From Stramenopiles sp. TOSAG23-3 (taxonomy: Eukaryota; Sar), in NCBI GenBank assembly GCA_900128585.1, contig LT642276.1:1-26223 (forward strand): a DNA stretch of 26,223 nt, in the 5' to 3' direction. Position 1 is the first letter of the stretch. Every line of letters starts with the position of its first letter. A model generated the notes under the pieces. That model worked only from the letters and a program-made list of their open reading frames with translations, was not told the DNA's origin and did no database searches. The translations under genes and the position numbers were made by a program. Positions 19,383 to 26,223 of the stretch are shown here, piece by piece.

Positions 19383-22100
19383 ATGTCGTTCAAACAGTTG
19401 CGTAGTATGGTGTCTTTTGGGAAGAAGAAAAAGAAAGCGAAAACGGTGAAGTCAATAGCGGACGTGAGTATAGATCACCACAAACAAAAGAAGGGCAATA
19501 TTTTTTCGCGTACGCTGACCAATTTGAAGGAGAAAGCAACGCACATTGGGCACCACGAGCAGGGAGACGACATACACCACATACACAAAGAGAAGAAGCA
19601 CCACTCTTTGCTGGAGACTCTTACACCGGGGTTTCAACGGGTAAAGGCAGCGCTACACATACAGGACTCGGAAAAGAAGAAGAGGAGAAGGAATTCAAAC
19701 TACAAAGTAGCATCACCTTCCCCAGCCCGACTGCGCCGGAGTGGCGACGAAGACGGACCAGACTCAAAGAATAGGCCAGAAATTAAGGGCCGTTACGAAC
19801 AGGCGTTGAAGACTAACCCAGACGATCTGGAGGCCTTGGAGCACCTTGGGGTGTTCTTGGTGGGCACGGGTGACGACCATAAATCGATAGAAATATTAGA
19901 GAAAGCAATCAATTTGGGATCAAAGAGCATTTTGGTGCTAAAAGGGTTGGGGGATGCAAATTTTATTATTTGGAAAAGGGACTCGATAGACAATGAAAAG
20001 CATTTGGTAGAGGCGTACAAGGCGTACGAGAAATGTTGCAGGGAGATGGCAAAAACCAAGAACGTAGACGAGAAGTTGCAGGCGGATGTTTTGTTCGGGC
20101 TCGCCCAGGTTTATTTTTTTTACGGTACGTACGAAGGGGCGCTGAAGCTATTGTCAAATATAATGATGGACCTACCATTGTACGATAAAATGGGCGAAAC
20201 CATGTTGTTGAATGCTGCATGTTTGTGGCGCTTGGGATTGTACGAAGAGAGCATCAAGTACTGGGAGCACATTATGAACGATTCGCCGGACCCATACAAG
20301 GCCCGTCACATAGTGTTTGTCATCGGGAGAATGTACTCCAAGCTCGGGCGTCAGACGGACGCAAGCATGGCATACACGGAAACATTTGCCGAGATGAGGA
20401 AGAAAAATTTCATCCCATTCCATATTCAAACGGCAAGAGCATTTGTAAACACGCCCGACACGTGGGTGGACATGGCCAAGTTGCACATGGAGCGCGGGTT
20501 TTGGGAGCAAGCCGTAGACATGCTCCTTGAGGGGAGCGACAAAGCGAGGGACATCGATGCCCAATTCGGCGTTGAAGATTATGACCGAGAAAAGCTGAAA
20601 ATTCTGCACAGCTGCTTGTTCAAGTGCTACCGCCACATTGGAAACCACACCAAGGCACTGAAATCGCTCGAGGACGCCCACGCCGCCCAGCCGTACGACC
20701 ACGAAGTCCGGGCACTCCTGCTGGTGCATACTACGGACCCCGAGCAGCGCGAGAAGTGGCGCCACTATTTCGACGTGGAAGAACGCTTCAGTATAAAAAT
20801 GCAGAAAGTGTTTCGGGGCAATAGGGGAAGAGCGTTTGCTCGCAGAAAGCGCAAGTTTGAAGACGAGACGGTCCTTAAGATTCAGCGGCGCTTTCGGGGC
20901 AATCGGGCCAGGAGGCGATTCATGAAGACGTGGAAGGTGCTGAAAGCTCGCCACGAAAGGCAACTGCGCAAGCGAGCAGCCGCTATAGTGACGGCCCAGT
21001 CGGTGCTAAGAATGTGCTACTATCGCATGTCGTACGTGAAGAGCCGCAATGCTATAATAAGCATCCAGTCTGCATGGCGGGGGATGGCTGGCCGCCTCAA
21101 AGCGATGAGAACCCGCGCCATTAAGATGGATCTGATCAACCGAAATCGCCGGCGCATGGCAATAATAATTCAGAGTGCATTCCGAGGCTACCGCCTTCGA
21201 CTCGCACTGCACAAGCAGTGGGCTGCCATAGACATACAGGCGGCCGTGAGAGGGTTTTTGACGAGGCAGAAAATGCTGCTTGCCGACATAGAGCCGGCGC
21301 TGGCACCCATGGGAAAGAGCGGGTTTCCGAAGGGGACCCCGGGGCACTACCGCCACTGGATGAAGCGGCTGGAGCAGTCCGAGCACTTGTTCGCCGATCG
21401 GCTGGAAATGCGCATGAAAATCGGACTGATTCAAAGGGCCCACCCGTCTCTTAGCGCAGAGGCTGCCTTTTGCGCCATGGCAGAGACAGCAGGGGATATT
21501 GATTATGCAATCGAACTTGTCGACACTGACCCGTCCTTTGCGGACGATCTGTACGACATTTGTGCATCCGTAAATGTGTCCCAGTACATCGAGCTGCGCC
21601 CCGCCCCGGTCAAAGGTCCAATGTCTGCACTCCGGGCTCGAAGGACCTTGTCGCGCCGCTGGATGACAGCGCTGCAGTCGGGTTCGGGAAACACTGCCAA
21701 AAAAGTGAAAGACATTGCTTTTGAAGAGGACGAAGAGAGGCAGCGGTTTCTGTCTGAGCAAGGTCGGTACGCAGAGAAGGGAAGCACTCTGTCATGGCAG
21801 AGTGAGCGTTACACTGCCCCAGAGTCCCGCAGCCGCCGCGGACAGTCTACGAAAGAGTCGCGTAGCATAGAGAACCAGCTTCGCGCGATACTGACGCCGG
21901 AGCGCACAAGATGTTTTCAGGCGGGTTCGTCCCAAAAAGTTTTGGAACAATCATCGGATGGCACTTTCCCGACAAGACGACTGTTCCCCTACGTCGACTG
22001 GACAAGGAATCGGTACGAAGAACGACTGCTGGACGTTGCAACTGAAATAACAGGGGAGCCTGGCAAAACCTATTCTAAAGTTGGACGGTCCAGGCGATGA
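19383..22100 (+). CDS. TPR / IQ-motif protein with UBA-like domain
   Basis: This is a 905-residue intronless protein starting at ATG 19383. The N-terminus (1-130) is Lys- and His-rich and looks disordered. TPR-type helical repeats fill about 136-450 (for example TNPDDLEALEHLGVFL and NAACLWRLGLYEESIKYW). Six IQ-like motifs follow at about 473-630, such as VLKIQRRFRGNRARRRF, AIIIQSAFRGYRLRLALH and AIDIQAAVRGFLTRQ. These usually bind calmodulin or a related EF-hand light chain. A UBA-like helical segment lies at about 681-720 (SLSAEAAFCAMAETAGDIDYA), suggesting ubiquitin or partner binding. The tail is basic, Ser/Arg-rich and ends GRSRR. There is no signal peptide or membrane span. It is likely a calmodulin-regulated adaptor; similar TPR-IQ proteins occur in cilia and cytoskeleton, but nothing here proves that role. 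It diverges from the calpain-like gene. Confidence 0.85.
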   Translation: MSFKQLRSMVSFGKKKKKAKTVKSIADVSIDHHKQKKGNIFSRTLTNLKEKATHIGHHEQGDDIHHIHKEKKHHSLLETLTPGFQRVKAALHIQDSEKKKRRRNSNYKVASPSPARLRRSGDEDGPDSKNRPEIKGRYEQALKTNPDDLEALEHLGVFLVGTGDDHKSIEILEKAINLGSKSILVLKGLGDANFIIWKRDSIDNEKHLVEAYKAYEKCCREMAKTKNVDEKLQADVLFGLAQVYFFYGTYEGALKLLSNIMMDLPLYDKMGETMLLNAACLWRLGLYEESIKYWEHIMNDSPDPYKARHIVFVIGRMYSKLGRQTDASMAYTETFAEMRKKNFIPFHIQTARAFVNTPDTWVDMAKLHMERGFWEQAVDMLLEGSDKARDIDAQFGVEDYDREKLKILHSCLFKCYRHIGNHTKALKSLEDAHAAQPYDHEVRALLLVHTTDPEQREKWRHYFDVEERFSIKMQKVFRGNRGRAFARRKRKFEDETVLKIQRRFRGNRARRRFMKTWKVLKARHERQLRKRAAAIVTAQSVLRMCYYRMSYVKSRNAIISIQSAWRGMAGRLKAMRTRAIKMDLINRNRRRMAIIIQSAFRGYRLRLALHKQWAAIDIQAAVRGFLTRQKMLLADIEPALAPMGKSGFPKGTPGHYRHWMKRLEQSEHLFADRLEMRMKIGLIQRAHPSLSAEAAFCAMAETAGDIDYAIELVDTDPSFADDLYDICASVNVSQYIELRPAPVKGPMSALRARRTLSRRWMTALQSGSGNTAKKVKDIAFEEDEERQRFLSEQGRYAEKGSTLSWQSERYTAPESRSRRGQSTKESRSIENQLRAILTPERTRCFQAGSSQKVLEQSSDGTFPTRRLFPYVDWTRNRYEERLLDVATEITGEPGKTYSKVGRSRR

Positions 22101-22453
22101 AAAATAATTCAATTTTTTTTGAGTATACTACACAGTTGTACTTGTATCTAAAATATTCCAATGATCATTTATTAATTTAGATCCCCGAAGTCGTCCGTGG
22201 TTGCTGCTGGCGGCAGCAGAAGAAGACGACGAAGAACTTGTGTGTGGTGTTCGTTGTGCGTGGTGTTCGTTGTGCGTGGTGAGTTTAATGTAAATTAATG
22301 AAGATACTAAAACAAAAATGTGTTTACAATAAAATATGTAGGGAAAAAAAAGTGAATGTAAGACACTGGTGAGCACTATTGCAATAACCTAGGTTCATCT
22401 CTGTTGACCAAGGCTTAATTTGCATTTGGGGTAATATTACCTACGGTGAAAAG
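22101..22453. other. Intergenic region with a 16 bp tandem repeat and two palindromes
   Basis: This 353-base gap separates two same-strand genes. It holds 2.6 copies of TGTGCGTGGTGTTCGT (22239-22280, one mismatch in the first copy). Two perfect palindromes lie close to the downstream start: AACCTAGGTT (22386-22395) and GGTAATATTACC (22430-22441), the second ending 12 bases before the ATG. No convincing ORF is present. Confidence 0.7.
22386..22441 (+). promoter_or_regulatory. Paired palindromes upstream of the small membrane protein gene
   Basis: AACCTAGGTT (22386-22395) and GGTAATATTACC (22430-22441) are exact palindromes within 70 bases of the ATG at 22454. They could bind dimeric transcription factors or lie in the 5' leader. 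No transcription start is known, so the role is inferred from position alone. Confidence 0.3.
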
Positions 22454-22942
22454 ATGTTGTGCCATCAGTTAAGGTTGGGACTAGAACGTAGCGCTCGTCA
22501 GTCTAGTTTTAACCAAGTTAGGACCTTTGCCCGTCAGAGTAGACGGGGCAACAGACGGCACCAATTGGTCCCAAAAGAGGCACCTCGGCAGAATCGGGAT
22601 GGTGGTGGGCGTCGTTCTGGACTGTTGTTCAAGGCTGTAGGTGTGCTTGGCTTTTGTTTTACTGGAACGATGTATATGTATTTTGTTCTTTCAGTGGGGA
22701 AAAGAGAACGGACTGACCCAGGCGACTGGGACGATATGCCCTCAAACAACCGGTCCACGCCGTCAGAAAACTACGGGGGAGCTAGAGAGGACGACCCTTG
22801 GAGTTCACAACCAGAGTTGAACAGAAAACAGGAGGGGAACTTAGAAGATAGGAACGATCCAGTGTGGGGATCGTCCTCCTCGTCCGACGACAGCTGGTCC
22901 GAAGGGAGCGTTCGTAATGGCGGGGATGGAAAGTGGGCCTGA
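22454..22942 (+). CDS. Small single-span membrane protein, possible mitochondrial targeting
   Basis: This encodes 162 residues from ATG 22454. The first 55 residues are rich in Arg, Gln and Ser and nearly lack acidic residues (LRLGLERSARQSS, then VRTFARQSRRG), like a mitochondrial presequence. One hydrophobic span follows at about 58-82 (LLFKAVGVLGFCFTGTMYM). The remaining 80 residues are polar and acidic with Trp- and Ser-rich patches (DDPWSSQ, DPVWGSSSSSDDSWS). This would place a short acidic tail on one side of an inner-membrane-like anchor. I do not recognise a family. The Arg-rich start, single span and composition bias make a real gene more likely than a chance ORF, but it is the weakest of the main CDS calls. 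It converges on the glycosyltransferase-like gene, with only 164 bases between stops and no inverted-repeat element. Confidence 0.6.
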   Translation: MLCHQLRLGLERSARQSSFNQVRTFARQSRRGNRRHQLVPKEAPRQNRDGGGRRSGLLFKAVGVLGFCFTGTMYMYFVLSVGKRERTDPGDWDDMPSNNRSTPSENYGGAREDDPWSSQPELNRKQEGNLEDRNDPVWGSSSSSDDSWSEGSVRNGGDGKWA

Positions 22943-23106
22943 AGACTTTTACTCAGGATAAATCCGACAGTGTTACGTGCACTTTTCATTTTCCTTTTTG
23001 CGAAAATGCTTGTATACATATTAGATAGATAAATATCACGCGCTTTAAAAGTGGGTGTTCAACCTGCAGCACAGCCTCCCTGACAAAAATGTTCGACTCT
23101 TTCTTT

Positions 23107-24252
23107 TTACTGATTCTTAACGTACGTTTCCCAGCCCTGGTACGATCTACCGCGCAGGTGCCTTACAAACTCGATGGGCTTGAGCTCTGGGTCTCCTGGC
23201 TTCGCAGAAGCTAGTTTCTTCTCTTCGTCCTCAATTTCCCAGATCAAATAAGAACCAAACGTTTCAAAAATCTTGTAAAACAGGTCTTCCCTGTCTTTCG
23301 CCCCCCCACCCCCTGGCTCAGCCGTGTTGGGGTTGAATATTTGCGCCAGCAGTTTCCTCTGCGTTTGGCCGAACCTGTCCTCTACGAAGTCCCCTTTTCT
23401 CAAGCGCAGCAGTTTTATATGTTTCAGGCCAATCTTGTCTCGGATGTCTGGGGTGAAAAATACCCATGGGTGGTAAATTTCCAAGTACCGTTTCACATGG
23501 CAAACGTGATTGCTATCGTACCAGAAAATGCACGGCTGCAGGGACATGTTGTTCCTCCCATTTCCTCCTTCTCCCGCCGCCGGAGGAGGTGCCCGTAGCT
23601 TGCACCGGTCGGTCAAGCAATGCAATTTGTACATACAATTCAACGTGCACTCATGGTTTCGACTGGTCACTGTTGGGAACCCAGCATATCTAATATTTGG
23701 ATTATTCTCCATGAAGTCGATCACAACGTCCAAATTCTCAAATTCGGCCTGAAACGATCGGTCACGCTGGCATATTATGGCATACTTGGTCGTGCAGGCA
23801 AGCAGGCCTTGCTTCACGGCAAACGCAAACCCGTGGTGCTCCATTAACTCCAACGCTGAAAATCGGCCGCAATGGCTTTTGCAGTACTTTTCTCGTATGC
23901 ATTCTTTGTACAAACTATATTTCTGGACCAAATCTTCATCAGCAAACCCTTTCTTGGTGGAAAAATTTTTCCTTCCTTTGGCATCAACGTACCCATCGAA
24001 GACAATAATAATTTTTGAATTGGAGCACCCTTTCACGTACGCAAGGGATTTTATCACTTCATCGATCAGGTCCGTGCTGGGGTGCGAGCGTGCAGGGGAC
24101 GTTACAATAATCGCAGTTACACAGTCTCCCACGGAACCAAGCGAAAGTTTCCCCATCGGTTCGTCTATTATTTCACCTTCCACCTGCTCCACCTGCTCCA
24201 CCCCGCAACCCTTTCCCCCCAAAGAAATTTGCGAGCACAAAAGCTCCGTCAT
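23107..24252 (-). CDS. GT-A-like nucleotide-sugar glycosyltransferase candidate
   Basis: The frame can be read up to 24291, but only from a GTG; the first in-frame ATG is 24252, giving 381 residues. After an acidic N-terminus with a VEQ repeat, hydrophobic beta strands AIIVTS (about 47-52) and KIIIVFDGY (about 80-88) resemble the Rossmann-type nucleotide-sugar fold. The segment YAIICQRDRSF (about 157-167) sits where GT-A enzymes place a DXD-type metal site, although the motif reads RDR. The middle is Cys-rich (HECTLNCMYKLHCLTDRC), followed by a Gly/Pro loop. No signal peptide or membrane span is evident, so a Golgi role would need a missing N-terminus or another route. The family call is tentative; donor and acceptor cannot be read from the sequence. 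A 12-codon upstream ORF overlaps the start. Confidence 0.7.
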   Translation of the reverse strand: MTELLCSQISLGGKGCGVEQVEQVEGEIIDEPMGKLSLGSVGDCVTAIIVTSPARSHPSTDLIDEVIKSLAYVKGCSNSKIIIVFDGYVDAKGRKNFSTKKGFADEDLVQKYSLYKECIREKYCKSHCGRFSALELMEHHGFAFAVKQGLLACTTKYAIICQRDRSFQAEFENLDVVIDFMENNPNIRYAGFPTVTSRNHECTLNCMYKLHCLTDRCKLRAPPPAAGEGGNGRNNMSLQPCIFWYDSNHVCHVKRYLEIYHPWVFFTPDIRDKIGLKHIKLLRLRKGDFVEDRFGQTQRKLLAQIFNPNTAEPGGGGAKDREDLFYKIFETFGSYLIWEIEDEEKKLASAKPGDPELKPIEFVRHLRGRSYQGWETYVKNQ

Positions 24253-24287
24253 TTCCCCAACCTGTCGGTGACAGCGTCTACGCTCAT
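24249..24287 (-). promoter_or_regulatory. Upstream ORF overlapping the glycosyltransferase start by ATGA
   Basis: ATG at 24287 opens a 12-codon frame (MSVDAVTDRLGK) in a different phase from the main gene. Its TGA (24251-24249) shares two bases with the main ATG (24252-24250), forming ATGA. This is the arrangement used for termination-reinitiation. It matters only if transcription starts upstream of 24287, which I cannot show. Confidence 0.4.
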
Positions 24288-24291
24288 CCAC

Positions 24292-24788
24292 TCAACTGGA
24301 AATGCACACTTTCGTTTAACCTTTTCAAAGCGCCTTACGTGTCAACTTTGTTCTACAGATTCAAGCAAACAAAACGTTGCCACGAATGTTTCTCTCCACG
24401 ATCGATTTTCTTCTTCTTCCTCTGCAGTTCATTCAAAATCCAAAATGATTAAATAATTTATTTTAAAAAAGAATTATGATATATATTTGTTGTATCTTCT
24501 TATTTTTTATTATTATTTTGTTGGTATTATATTTTAATATAATATTATTATACTTGGTAATAATATAGTAGGTGGTAATAATAATAAATAATCTTTTTTT
24601 ATATTATTATTTTATTATTATTACAGTATTTGTTTTCTTCTTCTTCTTCTTTTTTTCGCGTCGTCGTCGTCGTCGTCGTCGTTGAGGTTAGACCTAACCC
24701 TAACCCTAACTAGATTTTTTAATCTTATATGATTATATACGAGGATAGTAGAAGAGAAGACGCCGTCGAACAAGGCTAAAGCCAACCA
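24292..24788. other. Intergenic region with microsatellites and a telomere-like tract
   Basis: This gap of about 500 bases between same-strand genes has an AT-rich core with ATT/TAA inverted runs (about 24500-24625), then (TTC)5 at 24635-24649, (CGT)8 at 24659-24682, and a short CCCTAA tract at 24693-24710. It should contain the promoter of the glycosyltransferase-like gene and the 3' end of the zinc finger-CCT gene. No ORF of note is present. Confidence 0.7.
24686..24710. repeat. Interstitial telomere-like CCCTAA repeat
   Basis: CCTAACCCTAACCCTAAC (24693-24710) is three TTAGGG-type units in C-strand orientation. It is preceded after two bases by the opposite-orientation GGTTAG (24686-24691), giving a small hairpin GGTTAG-AC-CTAACC. 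Ordinary genes lie on both sides, so it is not a chromosome end. It may be a telo-box-like promoter element of the gene at 24252, or a repair scar. Confidence 0.6.
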
Positions 24789-26015
24789 TTAATTTATGGA
24801 CGACATACTGCGTTCCTTTCTTCTCTGCTCGATGAACGCCACCGCTTTCACGACTTCATCCATGTCGTCTGACGTGGTCGTAAACCCTGCGTTGAGCAGG
24901 GACTCTTCTTCTTCCCGAGATATGAATCGGCCGCGGACGCGCAGGCGGTTGACTGCGATGTTTTTTCGGCACTGGTACCGAACGTTTCTGTCCCAGACTC
25001 GTCGGGACCGTTTTGCGAGGTATCGCTCCAGCTTCTTTCGACGCTCTTCCAGGGTGTATGCCCCGATCAAGCCGGTGACAGACGAGGGCAACTCTACTTC
25101 ATTGTTTGCCTCCATCTCTTGCCTGGTCTTGGCCAACAAGACCGGGTCGTACCAAGGCGGGAGGGACCCACCACTCATGGAGAGGTGGTAGTTCCGGTGC
25201 ATGGGACGGATCAGTTCAGACTGGGCCCGGCGGCGGCCGGGGGACATCTGAAGGAGGTCCCCGCGCCCCCCTTCCCTGGCGCCTTGGCCCATGCTGTAGA
25301 AAAGCACTTTGCTGGACTTGTTGAAATTCGCAGCGTCTTTTGCCGCGGGACATTTTTTGTAGCAGTGGACGTCGCGGCTGCAGTTGATGCTCCGGTTCTC
25401 GCCGCAGCAGCACAAGCGCTTGCACATGGGGCACCCACCCTTGAACGCGTCGGGGCCATAAAAGGACGACATGCGCTCGTGACACCGCACGCAGTAGCAG
25501 TGGATGCACCGCTTGCAGAGCACCTTTTCCTTCCGCACGTTCCCACATCGATGGCAGGCCGAGAGGTGTTTGTTCCGCTTCCCTGTCGCCTCGTCGACCA
25601 GGAGCTTCACGCTGTTCCTTGAGCGGGGCTTGGTGAACGACGACGAGCGCTTCTTCTTCACCGTCCGCTTCGGCTTTTTGTTGATGGTCGAAACGATCGG
25701 GGACGAGGATAGGTTAATCAGCGGGGAGTGCGGGCGTGAGTGTTGTCCCGATTCATCAGAGGAGGTGGTAGAATTGGAGTGGGTGCCCCCCCCCCCCCCG
25801 CGCCCCGCCTTTCCCTTTTTCCTGTTCGCGGCGGCAACGGCACACGTCGGCGACAGTGCGAGCAGCGCGCCGACCCCTGCAATGTCCCTCGAGGATATCG
25901 ACAGGGACTTGAACGTGCGAGACTTTGACTTAAAAACGGGACGGCGCAACTTCAAAAGTGGGTTTTCATCCCTCGGCGGCGAAGTTCCAAACTTGTGCAG
26001 GAGCACTTTCTTCAT
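24789..26015 (-). CDS. CDCA7-like zinc finger plus CCT-domain nuclear protein
   Basis: The open frame begins at a TTG (26027), so I use the ATG at 26015, giving 408 residues. The N-terminal 150 residues are basic and Ser-rich with nuclear-localisation-like stretches (KKPKRTVKKKRSSS) and a short poly-Gly run. A Cys-dense region at about 154-222 (CHRCG, CKRCIHCYCVRC, CPMCKRLCCCG, then three more Cys) resembles the 4CXXC_R1 zinc finger of CDCA7 and related chromatin proteins. A CCT motif lies at about 323-367 (LEERRKKLERYLAKRSRRVW, then RKNIAVNRLRVRGRF), as in CONSTANS and TOC1, where it mediates DNA or NF-Y binding. It is probably a transcription or chromatin regulator. I see no B-box or response-regulator domain. 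The CCT domain is my main reason for suspecting an algal genome. Confidence 0.85.
   Translation of the reverse strand: MKKVLLHKFGTSPPRDENPLLKLRRPVFKSKSRTFKSLSISSRDIAGVGALLALSPTCAVAAANRKKGKAGRGGGGGTHSNSTTSSDESGQHSRPHSPLINLSSSPIVSTINKKPKRTVKKKRSSSFTKPRSRNSVKLLVDEATGKRNKHLSACHRCGNVRKEKVLCKRCIHCYCVRCHERMSSFYGPDAFKGGCPMCKRLCCCGENRSINCSRDVHCYKKCPAAKDAANFNKSSKVLFYSMGQGAREGGRGDLLQMSPGRRRAQSELIRPMHRNYHLSMSGGSLPPWYDPVLLAKTRQEMEANNEVELPSSVTGLIGAYTLEERRKKLERYLAKRSRRVWDRNVRYQCRKNIAVNRLRVRGRFISREEEESLLNAGFTTTSDDMDEVVKAVAFIEQRRKERSMSSIN
25786..25799. repeat. 14-base C homopolymer inside a coding region
   Basis: Fourteen consecutive C on the plus strand encode five glycines in the zinc finger-CCT protein, in a low-complexity linker. 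Such runs are prone to slippage and sequencing error. Both conserved domains lie downstream of it in the same frame, so the given length keeps the frame open. Confidence 0.9.
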
Positions 26016-26223
26016 CCTACCCCCCAAAAAAACAAAGCGACAACAGGCAAAGGGCCAAATAAATGCAACCGAACCAACCCCGAAACGTGTGCAACCAAGA
26101 CCAAGACGAAAGTGGGAGGAAACCTAATCAAGGCACAGAAAAAACCAAGGGAACTAAAAGTAGCAACGCCAAACCCCGTTTTCTATCACTTCTCTCTCTC
26201 TCTCCCTCCCTATCAATGTACAT
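26016..26223. other. Upstream region of the zinc finger-CCT gene
   Basis: About 200 bases upstream of the ATG at 26015, with an A/C-rich leader and a (TC)7 run at 26191-26204 that reads as GA repeats on the gene strand. This is a plausible promoter or leader, with no recognisable core element. A plus-strand open frame here continues antisense through the gene and is not supported as real. Confidence 0.5.

Noticed and set aside
20172-20963. 263-residue antisense reading frame within the TPR/IQ gene
   Set aside because: It is a shadow of the real coding strand, with no coherent domain or promoter context.
22432-22440. TAATATTAC, identical to the nonanucleotide at rolling-circle origins of geminiviruses and other CRESS DNA elements
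   Set aside because: There is no GC-rich stem around it beyond one GG/CC pair on each side, no iterons and no Rep gene nearby; nine AT-rich bases are expected by chance here.
24686-24710. Chromosome end
   Set aside because: Only three repeat units are present and a complete gene follows on the right.
25504-26127. 207-residue plus-strand reading frame antisense to the zinc finger-CCT gene
   Set aside because: It is low complexity (poly-Pro from the C run), has no recognisable domain, and lies opposite a gene with two readable conserved domains.

Overview
The window looks like nuclear DNA of a single-celled eukaryote, most likely a microalga, possibly an ochrophyte (stramenopile). The evidence is large multidomain genes with almost no introns, AT-rich intergenic DNA full of microsatellites, eukaryote-only domains (WD40, SH3, WW, IQ, C2, transmembrane calpain), a short TTAGGG-type telomeric tract, and a CCT domain, which is best known from plants and algae. 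The lineage is an inference. There is no operon-like layout, rRNA, tRNA, CRISPR array or recognisable phage or viral gene.

Layout from left to right. The 3' part of a coiled-coil, tail-anchored protein gene (+, 3-1568) runs towards a WD40 protein gene (-, 1904-5494), and a 107 bp inverted-repeat element lies between their stops. A 1.4 kb AT-rich divergent spacer follows. Next is an SH3/WW/leucine-rich-repeat protein (+, 6889-10347), which converges on a very large transmembrane calpain-like protein (-, 18150-10601). The same inverted-repeat family is found between these two stops, here with a 12 bp flanking duplication. The calpain-like locus appears as two overlapping reading frames, but a 47 nt GT-AG intron (16831-16877) joins them into one 2500-residue protein. 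Its calpain core has lost the catalytic Cys and His.

After a 1.2 kb divergent spacer come a TPR/IQ/UBA-like protein (+, 19383-22100) and a small single-membrane-span protein that may go to mitochondria (+, 22454-22942). A GT-A-like glycosyltransferase candidate (-, 24252-23107) follows, with an upstream ORF whose stop overlaps its start codon. A spacer with simple repeats and a telomere-like tract precedes a protein combining a CDCA7-like zinc finger with a CCT domain (-, 26015-24789).

The genes do not form an obvious pathway. The shared themes are scaffold and protein-interaction proteins (WD40, SH3/WW/LRR, TPR/IQ) and possible calcium or calmodulin links (C2/calpain, IQ). The strongest leads are the inverted-repeat family in convergent 3' regions, the probable pseudo-calpain with a lumenal C2 domain and an easily missed intron, the zinc finger-CCT fusion, the duplicated C-terminal domain of the WD40 protein, and the ATGA-overlapping upstream ORF. 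Several long reading frames begin at GTG or TTG; I moved those starts to the first in-frame ATG.
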